Below are positions 50,451-62,139 of a DNA stretch of 64,000 nt, in pieces. The DNA comes from Strongylocentrotus droebachiensis (Eukaryota; Echinodermata; Echinoidea; Camarodonta; Strongylocentrotidae). The stretch's first letter is position 1. Each line of letters starts with the position of its first letter. The position numbers were made by a program, and so were the translations under genes. The stretch covers positions 1 through 64,000 of the forward strand of contig JAVYIG010007167.1 of the NCBI GenBank assembly GCA_035222895.1. Reading direction: 5' to 3'. Under the pieces are notes generated by a model that was not told where the DNA came from, did not search any database, and saw nothing but the letters and a program-made list of their open reading frames with translations.

Positions 50451-50454
50451 CTGA

Positions 50455-50572
50455 CTCATAAAACTTGTTATTTATGACGAAATTTGCTCTCAGCCAATCA
50501 AATGCCACGATTCCAGTCGCTTATCACAGTTATTATAACAAGTTTTATGAAAAAGGGCCCCGGTTAGTGGTT
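50455..50572. mobile_element. MITE copy with CATAAAACTTGTTAT ends
   Basis: CATAAAACTTGTTAT at about 50,459 and its near complement ATAACAAGTTTTATG at the right end. The inner sequence is shared with 28,375-28,500. Confidence 0.6.
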
Positions 50573-50597
50573 TTGTCTTCATAAACGCTATCGGTAA

Positions 50598-50795
50598 AAC
50601 TCTCTCTCTCTCTCTCTCTGTCCCCCCCCCCCCCCTCTCTCTCTCTTTATCTTCTTCTCTCTCTCTCTCTCTTCCTCTCTCTCTCTCTCTCTCTCTCTTC
50701 CTCTCTCTCTCTCTTTTCCTCTCTCTCGTTTTCTCTCCCTCTCTCTCTCTTTCTCAAGCTCTATCTATCTATCTATTCATCTCTCTCTCTTTTTA
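50598..50795. repeat. CT microsatellite with C run
   Basis: Pure T/C dinucleotide repeats. Confidence 0.9.
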
Positions 50796-50814
50796 ATCGA
50801 AAACATATCTACAA

Positions 50815-51212
50815 CGTATCAGGACAATTACCCCCTGGGCAATCACCCCCCGGAAAATTACCCCCCGGAAAACTACCCCCCACGGACAATTACCCCCTGG
50901 AAATTTACCCCCCGGAGAATTACCCCCAAGGACAATTACCCCCCAAGGACAATTACCCCCCGGAAAATTACCCCCCGGAGAATTACCCCCGAGGACAATT
51001 ACCCCCCAAGGACAATTACCCCCCCGGAAAATTACCCCCCGGAGAATTACCCCCGAGGACAATTACCCCCCAAGGACAATTACCCCCCGGAGAATTACCC
51101 CCCGAGGACAACTACCCCCCGAGGACAATTACCCCCCGAGGACAACTACCCCCGAGGACAATTACCCCCGAGGACAATTACCCCCCGAGGACAATTACCC
51201 CCGAGGATTTTA
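50815..51212 (+). repeat. G-rich minisatellite array 2
   Basis: About 27 units of GGACAATTACCCCC(C), with variants GGAAAATTACCCCC and GGAGAATTACCCCC that alternate. Same family as arrays 1 and 3. Confidence 0.92.
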
Positions 51213-51870
51213 ATTTATTTATGACGGAATAGATTTGTTTCGTACAGGGGTTGTGTATAACCATATTTGCAATAATCATATTTGATTATATTTTATGTGA
51301 ATGTATGAGATAAAAATTGTCAAGGAATAGTTTTCTAGTACTACAGTGCAAATAGGCGGGGAGCTCCCAAGACACGTCACGGAGTTGCATATTTGTGTTT
51401 GCACCTTCAACAAATCATTATTTTCTAATTTTTAATTGGTGAAACTTCTTCAAACTCTAGGCCATATGAAAGCTAGAAACATCCACTTCCTCCATTCCAT
51501 CCTTGTGAAGTTTGACTTAATATGCCACATGTATTGAATCAAAGTCAATTGCCAGAAGACGCATGTATCAAATAAAAGTACGGAATTTACATTTCTTAGA
51601 AATTTAACAATACATTGCGCGCAGATGAGTACTCGTTACAGCCAGTCTCCCCCAAAATGGCACAACAAAGAAATTAGGATGTAAGATTTCATTATTTATG
51701 CATCCTCTGTAACTTTTCTAATCAGCTGATCGTATATTTGTCTTTGTATATATAATGGGCCCTCATCCATGATCTATTCCAAAATTAAGGTTTTCTTCAT
51801 GTTTATAGATGTAATGTAATGTATAAATATATATATATATATATATATATTTCTGTTGTCACGGTGCCAT
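51213..51870. other. Intergenic, no gene seen
   Basis: AT-rich unique DNA; TA run at about 51,827-51,850. Confidence 0.4.
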
Positions 51871-51878
51871 ATTAAAAA

Positions 51879-52156
51879 CAGGGGCGGATCTAGCTTTTTG
51901 CTAAGGGGGGGGGTTTGACCAAAATAATGACGATGCGGAGCATCGTCCACGAGCCGCGAAGCGGCGAGCCGATTTTTTTTGGGGTGTTTATTTGAACCCC
52001 GTAAGTGATGTTTTCCTGGCATCTATTAACACAATTTTTTCTTTCTTTTTTTCTTTCTTTTTTTCTTTTTTTTTCCTTTTTTTTTTTTTTTTTTTTTTTG
52101 GGCCGCCCAAGGGGGGGGTTTAAACCCCCTAAACCCCCCCCGTAGATCCGCGCCTG
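51879..52156. mobile_element. hAT-type MITE, second family member
   Basis: Ends CAGGGGCGGATCTAG and the complement of CAGGCGCGGATCTACG, as for the element at 20,052. The inside has G, T and C runs and the module GAGCATCGTCCACGAGCCGC. The flanks (ATTAAAAA and AAAAATAA) are A-rich and do not give an exact 8-bp duplication. Confidence 0.65.
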
Positions 52157-53014
52157 AAAAATAAGTATCCGCTCTCTGGTACATTCATCTCAATGATTTT
52201 GTAATTCCAGAGCAGCGTTTTTCAACTAGGGTGCCGCAAGAGAATGTTAGTTACATAACAACATTTCTTTGGAAAACGTTGATTTTGTGAGGAAAAAAAT
52301 ATCAGAAACGGTAAGAGTAATTATTTTCATGAGAAAAAAAAATGTAACAAAAATAATAAAATGTCTTTCTTCCTCGCTCGCTGACAATATTTTGCGAATA
52401 TATATCTTTTATTTCGAAATTAAATTGTTACCACACTCTCATTATATTTATAAACATGATAAATCAAGGCAACGAGAGGCCCGAATATCCTCATATTCGT
52501 GTATCAAGGTCATGACCGAATATATCACTTTATATTCGTGTACATTCGGCGGCGAGGTGCCCGCACACAGTATCTTAAATCTTTTCTAGTGTGTTGATTA
52601 CAACATTATGTTTTACCATTTTGAAAAAATCTTGTCCTTTTTTTTCTTGCTCGTTCGATAAATCAAGAATCAAATGTGCCCATACGTGTGTACATAGCAC
52701 TTGACGAGTGCCAGAGTGATGAAAAATAAATAGTTTTCATTTAAGAGGGCACTGTGTCTAACAAAAAGTTAAAATAACGCTGCTCAAGAGAATTGTATTT
52801 TTATGCATTTTGAGACGCGCTGAACAATTCCCTAAAACTACCAGGTGTTGCATACATTATAGTTAAAGGAAAATGTGTAGTAATGAGGATGATCACGCGT
52901 AAGTATTTGAACGAATGTGGGTTCATGCACGGGATTGTATGGGCTCGTAGCCTTCACAACATCTCTCAATGTGTCAGATCGTCTTTTGCTATTGAATCCT
53001 GATTGTCCTCAAGG
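52157..53014. other. Intergenic, no gene seen
   Basis: AT-rich with one 106-codon open frame (52,269-52,589) lacking any recognisable motif. Confidence 0.4.
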
Positions 53015-53023
53015 GGGTGGGGG

Positions 53024-53390
53024 TAGCCTATAATCTAGGCGGAGTGCCGAGCTTTTTTCTTTGCTGCTAGACTAACCCTAAGCAGAACGTCTGATACGGC
53101 GAGACTACGAACCGTGAGTCGCGAAGCGGCTCACCGCCTATAACCACTGGTCTAGCTTTAGTCGTTGTTTTTTTATTATCGACCTTGAATCCGTGGCAGT
53201 TTTCGTACGAAAAACTGCCACGGATTCATGGTCGATAATAAAAAAACAACGACTAAAGCTAGACCAGTGGTTATAGGCGGTGAGCCGCTTCGCGACTCAC
53301 GGTTCGTAGTCTCGCCGTATCAGACGTTCTGCTTAAGGTTAGTCTAGCAGCAAAGAAAAAAGCTCGGCACTCCGCCTAGATTATAGGCTA
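53024..53390. mobile_element. 367-bp almost perfect palindrome with 9-bp target duplication
   Basis: The whole element is one inverted repeat: it starts TAGCCTATAATCTAGGCGGA, ends with the reverse complement, and is centred at TTTTCGTACGAAAA (about 53,207). By eye there are about two mismatches between arms of about 183 bp. GGGTGGGGG flanks both sides (53,015-53,023 and 53,391-53,399). It sits at the edge of minisatellite array 3. Long arms with 9-bp duplication suggest a Mutator-type MITE, but the G-rich target weakens the duplication call. Confidence 0.8.
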
Positions 53391-53765
53391 GGGTGGGGGT
53401 AGTTGTCCTCGGGGGGTAGTTTTCCGGGGGGTAATTGTCCTCGGGGGTAGTTGTCCTCGGGGGGTAGTTTTCTGGGGGGTAATTGTCCTTGGCGGTAATT
53501 GTCCTGGGGGGTAGTTGTCCTCGGGGGGTAATTCTCCGGGGGGTAATTTTCCGGGGGGTAATTCTCCTTGGGGGGTAATTGTCCTCGGGGGGGTAATTCT
53601 CCGGGGGGGTAATTTTCCGGGGGGTAATTGTCCTTGGGGGGTAATTGTCCTCGGGGGGTAATTCTCCGGGGGGTAATTTTCCTGGGGGTAATTGTCCTTG
53701 GGGGGTAGTTTTCCGGGGGGTAATTTTCCGGGGGTTGATTGCCCAGGGGGTAATTGTCCTAGAAC
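53391..53765 (-). repeat. G-rich minisatellite array 3
   Basis: Units of GGGGGGTAATTGTCCTC, with GGGGGGTAATTTTCC and GGGGGGTAATTCTCC variants: the complement of array 2. TGTCCTCAAGGGGGTGG at 53,004-53,020 is the first unit, cut off by the palindrome. The 126-codon Pro/Gly/Tyr open frame is a repeat artefact. Confidence 0.9.
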
Positions 53766-54309
53766 CATCTACAATAGTATACTAATAATAGTAATTAGTG
53801 TGCCGTCACAGGAACCCAAGTCCAAATATTTGCTCTTTTTTTTTGTTTTCTATATCGGAATTCTGATCTTCGCATGATACGCTCTGACGTCACATAATTA
53901 TGTAAATATATTTAGTGATAAGATTTGTATTCATATCGTATGTGATTACTAGGCCCCATGGTTACAACGCGTATATAAGGAGGCCTCATTATCACCTTAA
54001 TAGCAGGAGAGGTCATCTTTGATATGGACTTGATTGTTTGAGCAGACGAAATCAAGAAGAGTTTATTGCCCCCGAATAAGAAGTTTCATAGTATAAAAAC
54101 CAGAGATTTAGATTCTCCAAATCCATTCAAACCTGTTGAGTTTAAATGCACATAGAAGTATTCAAGGTTGTAACATTTCATAATAAAGGATTGTATTAAA
54201 GGAACACTAACGTGTCCGCTGGAAAACAAAGGGCATGCTAGCAGAGCAATTATACTTAGCTTTATGCTTTACTGTCCTTTATCTTTTCTTCCCCCCCACC
54301 CTCTCTTGC

Positions 54310-54350
<41 letters not shown>

Positions 54351-54900
54351 ATCTCTTCCTCTCTCTCTCTCCCTCCCTCATTCCCCTTATACATTCACTC
54401 CCGTACCGCGTAGGATAGCTAGAAAACCCCTCTTTCTAGTAAGCGTAGTATAAATTACAGTCTATAGGTCTAGTCACAGAATAATTCTTCAGGAAAAAAT
54501 CAGAACATGTTAATCACATTACATTTGTCAGTGAAATGTAAGGGTTGGTGTATTCCACTATCAACACTACCACTAACACTAACACTAACACTAACACTAA
54601 CATAGACCTCAAGTGTGGATCTATGTTGAGCAAAGATCGTCTTAAATTCTACTTTGTTTTACGAGGCTATTCATTTTTGTAGTAAATTAATGTCTAAAAA
54701 GTAATAATTGTATTTCATCTGATCTTAAAACAGATTACCATCTATTCTTAAGAAAATATGTTACTAATATGCAACATTATTTTGTTGAAAAAAGCTGCAA
54801 ATGTATTGATGTTTTATATACTCCGTGTACATAACTTTTATATTTTGTAAACTGTGAACAAGAAAATACGGAATGAAAATACATGGAAATGTATCTTAAA
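53766..54900. other. Intergenic with short repeats
   Basis: CT run at about 54,300-54,380 and a CACTAA hexamer repeat at about 54,563-54,602. No gene seen. Confidence 0.5.
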
Positions 54901-54904
54901 ACTG

Positions 54905-55165
54905 AAACGAATTCAATTCAATGTATTTAGATATGAAACATTTAGGACATATAACGTAAAAGAACGAAGAGGAAAATACAGAAAGTAACTAAAACTTGAA
55001 GTGAAATGAATTTAATAAATCGTGTTAACACATGTTACATTTAACATATATACAATTAGAGAAACAGAAAAGAAGAAAAGAAAGTAAAATAATTTGAATT
55101 GCAATGAATTTAATTCAATGCATTTATTTACGTTACATTTACGGCATATCAAATCAAATTATAAA
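54905..55165. repeat. Three diverged tandem units of about 100-120 bp
   Basis: Each unit contains (AT)GAATTTAAT-like sequence, a TAC/ATGAAACATTTA-GGACATAT-like segment and an AGAAGAAAAG-type purine stretch. Strongly diverged. Confidence 0.45.
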
Positions 55166-56481
55166 ATTCATAATCGATTTAAAACAATTAATGTCGGTTC
55201 AAATATTAATATCATTGAAAAGAATTTATCGAGGTAAACATAATAGTTGAATGGCAAATATTGTTATATACATTTTATGATTTACTTGATATACATCAAT
55301 GCATTAATGTGTAATTACTTTCGCCACTCAAAAGCAAATTTCATGTCATTCACAAATGACGAGTCACCCCTTATATTGTCTCGCTCTCCCTTATTGCAAT
55401 ATATTATGTTGCAATAAGGAAGAATGATTATAAGTTATAGTGAGAATAGCGAGTAGGTAAGCTTTGAAAGTTAAATATTTTCTTTGACAGAGATGCTAAG
55501 TTATATCATTATCTCAGTTCCAAATTATTAGAAACTGTTATGTACATTTGATATTGCAGTCATTACGATGGTATTTTATTTGTAAGTCAAAATCAACAAG
55601 TCATCAATATTAGTCAATTCATGTTTTTAAACAAATTGTATCCATCCCTTCATGTCGACACCTGCATGCTTTAAACATTATGAATGTTAATATCAATAAT
55701 TTCTGGGTTTATAAAGCGCTTAATATATCGGCCATGTTTCTCACCACTTTAAAAATATAATTATTATGTTGCTTTTTATCATTTTGATGATCCTTAATTA
55801 TAAGCAGGCCCACAGAACTCCGTTTATGATTCTTGTGTTGGTTGATTTTTTTTTTGCCATTTTTGTCTGAAATGCCGGTATTATGATATTCTTGATTATT
55901 GCAAAGACGCATGAATCGTCTTAGCCGCAGCGACGGCTGGCGTCATGTGAATTTGCTAACATTCGCGATGTTTGATACGAATACGACACGATATAGCACG
56001 AACTCCGAGGTTTTTGCCTAGCTCTCCTTCGATTTAGATATAATTGACTGCTGTTAATAGAGTTCAGATCTAGTCAGTCTGAAGTAAAACTTTTACAAAT
56101 ACTAGAACGAGAGGAACAGTGAGGGATTGGTCTACCTGCTTGACGCAGTACAAACTATTTTCCATTTAGGCCATTGAATTGAAGCACAAAAAAGTCTCTT
56201 TGGATAGAATTGAAAACAAGCTATAGAGCTTCAGAAGCATGATCGCATAGACTTTCGAGAACTCAATCAACTCAAGGGCAATTTCAAAACACTTTCAGAT
56301 TACGTAATGCATGTACGTCATTTTAATGTGCGCACAATCAGTAGGTGATGGACAAGGATATCGTGATTTTTTTTCCCGAAAGTCTTTACACTCGTATATA
56401 GAATTCAAGCCTCTGTTTTGATATCACGAAAGCGAAGGAGTGGGACTCTATTGAAATAAGTAAAAAGAAGAATTGAATCCG

Positions 56482-58500
56482 TTATGCAACTTTGTCATAA
56501 CCGCTGTCAATTCCTTTTATGACACAGCAAGCAAAGACCATCGTCACTATCTGCAATAAAACAAGTGGATAATGAATTTTGGGGTTAACATTTGCAAGAG
56601 TTTCTTTGAGAGTAGTAACTTCAAAGCGAACGAACAGATTGGCATACAAGAAAGCAGGGAGATTACCGGGGAAATCAACAAAGAAGTGTGATTATGTAAA
56701 GTGGTTTATTAAAATGATCCAAGGGATGAGGGTTCGAATCCTATCTCGACACCAATGTCCTTGGGCAAAATATTAATTCACATTTGCCATTCTCTACCCA
56801 AGAGCGAATAAGTTCCCGGCAATAATAATTACAGGGCCCTTAGGAAGAACAGCGATGATGCTGATGAAGCTTTCGTGGGTAAACGAAATCATTACTATTA
56901 TCATTATGATTATCATTATTAGTAGTAGTAGAAGTATTTTTAAAAAAAAGGGAAAGCAGAGAAGATTTTTTTACCTGTAAAATGAGAATACCGAATGCAG
57001 CGCCCCCAATAGCAAGGTAGTGACTCTTTATCGTATCTTTCGTGGCATGCACACAACCCTGCAAGATAGAGAAATCATGAAGACGTCATTTGAGATAATG
57101 AGCCTAATTAAACATGATGAACGGAAACCAGAATGATTGATAATATATCATGTTTTGTATTGTATTATTTTATTAAACTTCATTGATGTAAATTTGTATG
57201 TGTTTATGAACATATAAATCAATTTACAATGCAATGTAACAAATCAATATTCTGTTTGTAAACATATATATTATATAATCCGTTTTCTATTGAAACGGAA
57301 GTCAAGTCAAATCAAGTATCTACTCACATCTGTCCAGACTCGCTTTGGGTAGAGGGGGTTCCCCTTGAATCCGCCAGTACATTCTTTACCAGGTCTACAG
57401 CATGATTCGGGTACAGCCAACCCCTGTGTAAGATGCTGAGAGGTCGTGTAGTCCGTGTACTTCATAGCACCGCAGCACTCGAACTAAAGGGATTGGTAGA
57501 GTAAAATTCGAGAGAAAATGCTTTCATTTTTCATTTCACCTTTATCTTTTTATTTTGTTACATAATTACTTTAATATGACAAATGCACTATTAAAGAACG
57601 AATTTGATATTTAAAAAATTGAAGCAGTGATTTTCCCCTTTATCCTTTCCTCTTCTATTGTTTTCCTTCGTTTTTACACAAGTTTAACAGTGTACTAAGA
57701 AAATTGAAATATAAAGACATATTACCCCCCTCCCCCCATTGCAAAGTCATTTTGTTACTTACGTTTGAATACAAATAATAATCTAAAAGCCTCTCAATGA
57801 ATTGATCTTATTTCCTCCCTCATTTTTTGTAATCTCTTCGATAGGGTGGGGGCACATGTCCCCCCCCCCCCCATCCGCATTCATGATAATGCTTCCATTG
57901 ATTGTCAAGAGCAGTCACTGCAATGTATAATATTAACTCATGTACAATTCATGAAAGTGACGTAACATCGATATGTCTTATTTTCCTTTCTCCATTTGTT
58001 TTAAAGGCCATCTGTACTAGTTTGGCTAGGAGGGATTAGACCACCCAGGGGTTCACTGACAAGTTGCTATCCCATCAACTCAGCCAGCTCTCAATTAACG
58101 TACGAAAAAGAGGATCATGGGGCACCAATGGTCACCGATTAGGCATTGTTTTTTTATATAGAGGGAGCAAGTAGCTACACGTAGTACAGTGGGGCTTTAA
58201 CTGTTCGACGGTGGGGAGTGGGGGGGAAGTGACATTGAGCCTATATCTGTTACACTGATCATCAATGATACACGTTGCATTCGCTTACCGTTTGCTGCAC
58301 GTCATCTACGGCTGTGGTTGTACCTTCTTTAAAACCATAGGTCTCATTTATAGCTTTCTGCATGCCCTTCGTCATATTGTCCTCAATCTAGAGAGAAAGG
58401 GAGAGTAAGAGAGAGGGGGTGAGAGAGTGAGAGAGAGAGAGAGAGAGAGTGAGAAAGAGAGAGAGAGAGAAAAAAACGAGAGAGAGAGAGAGAAAGGGTG

Positions 58501-58552
<52 letters not shown>

Positions 58553-61358
58553 GGGGAGGGAGGAGGGGTGGGAGAGAAGAGACAGAACGAGAGCGCTCGC
58601 ATCCGTAATGAATGGTACAGACAACGAGAAACATACGGAGATTTCTGCCGACCATGTATAAACCACGCAATTTCCAAATTTTATAAATTCTCCCCTCCCC
58701 TCCATCCCTAACATTCGTTACCATCTTTCTCACCATAGCCAACGAACTTTGAAGTATAAGTAAAACTATATTATAATTTTGGATTTTTAGGATCCCTTTT
58801 AATTGGCCCAAAATTATATGTTTAGCTTGCAAATCACTTTTGTAAATGTTACTCTTTTGAAAAATACGTCCCAAAACAGGATAGTCAGGCAGCTTGAATA
58901 TGTTATACAGACACAAATGAAAAAATAATGTGCCTTAACAAGAACATGTACGTATCAAAACCTGTAAACAAATATATTTCATAATAGCTGCCGTTTACTT
59001 GTAAAAGATGCTGGTTAAATATTATAACAAAAAGAAGCTTCGGGTATTTTAAATTTTAACATAGCGTGTGACAACATATTCACAACAAACCTTTCAAACA
59101 TTCAATTTACAAATATGATATTAATTTAAATGGGAGGTCTACCAAAATAAATGAGTGAAATGCTTACGTTACCACTGAAAATGAATGTCATGATTCCCAG
59201 AGAGCCTTCCGCCAGTACGATCAGTAGCAAGAAGATAAAATACTGCAGAAAGAAGTTTGGTAATTTTGTTAAATAGTTCTTGGTAAGTGCAACAATATTA
59301 ACAACATTACAACTGACAGTATAATATATTATTTGAGATATAAATATATGAATCACGTAAAGCATGTTAGTTCGTTGTTTTAAAGTATTGTCTAAATTCA
59401 AAAATGCACTTGGCCTATTAATTCATACCCAAACCATAGCAGTATCATCATTATCAACATCATCAACATCATCATGAACAACAACAAAATCATAATCATC
59501 ATCATCATCATAAATCATCAGTACTATTATCAACATCATCATCATCACAATCTTCATGGTTATTATTATTATTATTATTATTATCATCATCATCACCACC
59601 ATCACCATCATCACCATCATTATCATCACCATCATCACCATCAGTATCACCACCATCATCATCATCATCATCATCACTTTCTTTATCATCTTCGTCATCG
59701 TCACCATCTTCATCATAATCACCGTCATTACTATCATCATCATCACCATCATCATCATTATTATCATTATTATCATCACCATCGTCATCATTATTATTAG
59801 TATCATCATGATCATCATCGTCATTATCATTACCATCATCACCATCTTTATCATCACCATCATCATTATCATTATTATCAACCTCATCATCACTATCATT
59901 ATCACCATCGTCATCATTACCATTATCACCCATCATCATCATTATCACCAACATTACTATAATCATCATCATCATCATCATTATCACCATCATCACCATC
60001 ATTATCCTCATCACCATCATCGCAATCATCATCAACATCATCATCACCATCATCATCATCATCGTCATCATCACCATCATCATCCTCATCCTCATCATCA
60101 TCACCATCATCATCATCACTATCATCATCCTCATCATCCTCATCACCATCATCCTCCTCACAATCATCACAATCACCGTCATCATGAGTATTTCCTTACC
60201 ACTGTTAGAAGACACTTGCTCTCTTGCAGGGCGCCGCAACACCCCGAGAACCCGACGATGAAGATGAAGATACCAATACCAATGGCTGTCCATGAGACGG
60301 TCAGAATGGTGTCATCAAAGAACAGCTCCTGGTAGTCATTGTGCTTGATCGTCACATAAGCCCCTCCGCCGATCAGGACGATACCACAAAGCTGCGGTTT
60401 AAAACAAATGCATGATCAGACAAGTGGTAGCGAAAAGTAATTATCATTACAAAAGCATATTTCCCTTTGAAAATGGCCCGTTAGTTTGCAGCTGGGCAGG
60501 AATCTTGTGTCAACGTATCTGCAAGAAAGATCCAGTTAAGCACATGCCTGCCATATTTTATGGTGGTGGCATCGAATATAGTACAAAGGGAATGAGCTAG
60601 ATATGACTCCATCTCTAAACACTCATTGGTACATGTATAGGCGCTTCCAGGCCAAAAGTTAATTCACAACTTCAAATTCAGAACAGTCCACCACCGTACC
60701 ATTGTGTTTTGCACATGCCATGTGCCATGTCTAATTTATTTATACGTCACGAAATGTGCTCTGGAATTTCACAACGACTATCACTATAAACATGACGGAC
60801 AAAGAAAGAGGACAAAATATACAGTTCCTCATTCTACCCTCAACAATTTCTGTGGTAGACAAAGGAATATTCCTTCACTGCTATTATGTAAAAATGTGTG
60901 GAACTGGTGAATATGCATGTGACACCTGTTCTACACATTTTTGCTTTCTTTTTCCGTCATATTTATAGTGTATGATACACGACGGTATTGTGCGTTCTGA
61001 AATAATTACTGATACACACAGATTTTAGGGAGCTTGCATGATTTAATACAGGGCGAAATTTTAAGGGAATATGAATCTAAACTGTGTACATTTTCGTCTG
61101 AACATTTAAGCGTCAAAGTGGCATTGTCTTTTTACACCAAGAAGATACACAAGACAATTATTAAAAAAACGCATGTACACACAAGCTAACGGATGGCATA
61201 TAACATACATGTATGCCTTAATGCTGGTATACATTAAACTCAGTATTTCAAATTGAGCTTGGACATGTATACATGCAATGTAGTCTACTCACCCAAATAC
61301 AGAAGTTTAAGACGAACAAGGAAAGCTTAGCAATCTTTGGCCCGCAACCAGCAACCAT
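56482..61358 (-). CDS. Tetraspanin gene D, CD63-like, inverted copy of gene B
   Basis: Exons in order of translation: 61358-61293, 60391-60200, 59242-59168, 58387-58289, 57483-57328, 57058-56975 and 56550-56482, all phase 0, 246 residues. Domain layout as in gene B: four membrane segments, SGCCGAL after TM2, and six loop cysteines (FECCGA, ESCC, KEC, GCV). The C-terminus GYDKVA keeps the GYxx-hydrophobic form. About 21 residues differ from B; seven are in the 52 residues of exon 5, including E to K, D to G and Q to K, so the loop surface is more basic. All splice sites are intact, so it is likely active. Intron 2 holds a GAT repeat of about 750 bases, intron 3 a GA/CT run next to exon 4, and intron 6 a SINE. 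Confidence 0.94.
56715..56850 (+). repeat. SINE-like element in intron 6 of gene D
   Basis: GGTTCGAATCC (box B) followed by TCGACACCAATGTCCTTGGGC and a tail with AATAATAATTA. Orthologous position to 38,200-38,365 in gene B. Confidence 0.6.
58396..58560 (-). repeat. GA/CT microsatellite, polypyrimidine tract of exon 4, gene D
   Basis: On the gene strand CT repeats end in CTCTCTAG at the exon 4 acceptor. Includes a G run at about 58,541-58,556. Ser/Leu open frames are artefacts. Confidence 0.9.
59430..60190 (-). repeat. GAT microsatellite in intron 2 of gene D
   Basis: About 750 bases of GAT (ATC/CAT on the plus strand). The His, Ile, Met and Asp open frames of up to 261 codons are artefacts. 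Confidence 0.95.
60775..60984. mobile_element. Hairpin MITE in intron 1 of gene D, one arm shortened
   Basis: Counterpart of 33,573-33,860. The arm that reads TTCCTCATTCTACCCTC is whole, while the opposite arm has lost about 80 inner bases: ACACATTTTT jumps to GCTTTCTTTTTCCGTCAT. Confidence 0.75.
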
Positions 61359-62139
61359 TTTGATTTTGAAATCTAAAAAACGCGACGAACAAATCAAATC
61401 AGATCAGTCAAATCAATCAACTGAAATTTCAAGCGCGCCGATGCAAGCTTATAGCAATCGTATAGAGGAACCGAACAAGTGCTTCAAATGGTGCGACCTA
61501 GCTACACGGGTTCTATTGTATCAAGCCCATGTCGCACCAAGTCTCCAAAAACGAAATCTACACCAATTCGTATAATAAAGGTTGGCTGTATTATTCAACT
61601 TAATGAGTAAAAAATAAAGGTTGATATTCGTAAATGAATTTCATATTACTACAAAAACAAAACAAAAAATCATTGGAAATACCTTTACCCCCAAATGTTT
61701 CTTCCCAGACAACACCTTCGAGTTACATAATACAGTCAATATTGGAAATCCACAAGTCCATTAATTAGCGTCAAATGCCACTTTTGAAGGGCGGAATGTC
61801 ACCACAACCTCTGTTGCTATTATTGGTTATCTATTTTTTCTAAACACTCTGTAAGGATATGATGCCAGAGCCAGAACAATATCAAATCATAAAAATACCA
61901 AATTTAGTTGTCATAGTTATTGGTATCGTTATCGCGTAGATTTTTGGCAAGGTATGACTTGGGCCTAATCGATCACGTGACACGCAATGCTGTCATCATA
62001 CGCCTGATATGGAAAACTGTCTCATATTAATTATAATCATTTGCATAAGTATGCACGTACTGTTAATAAATATTTGATTAGTACTATCGCTGAACTTGGG
62101 ATTTCCAGATACAAAGTACAAAGATAATGTATTGTATAA

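Noticed and set aside
50815-51212. CRISPR-like array
   Set aside because: Units of 14-17 bases with no unique spacers, in a eukaryotic setting: a minisatellite.
53388-53768. 126-codon Pro/Gly/Tyr protein, collagen- or glue-like
   Set aside because: Coded by a 14-17-base minisatellite whose other arrays have no matching open frame; no signal peptide or conserved ends.
58372-58916. Ser/Leu-rich open frames
   Set aside because: GA/CT repeat in intron 3 of gene D.
59474-60335. Long His, Ile, Met and Asp open frames of up to 261 codons
   Set aside because: They lie on a GAT/ATC microsatellite in intron 2 of gene D, where all frames stay open by chance.
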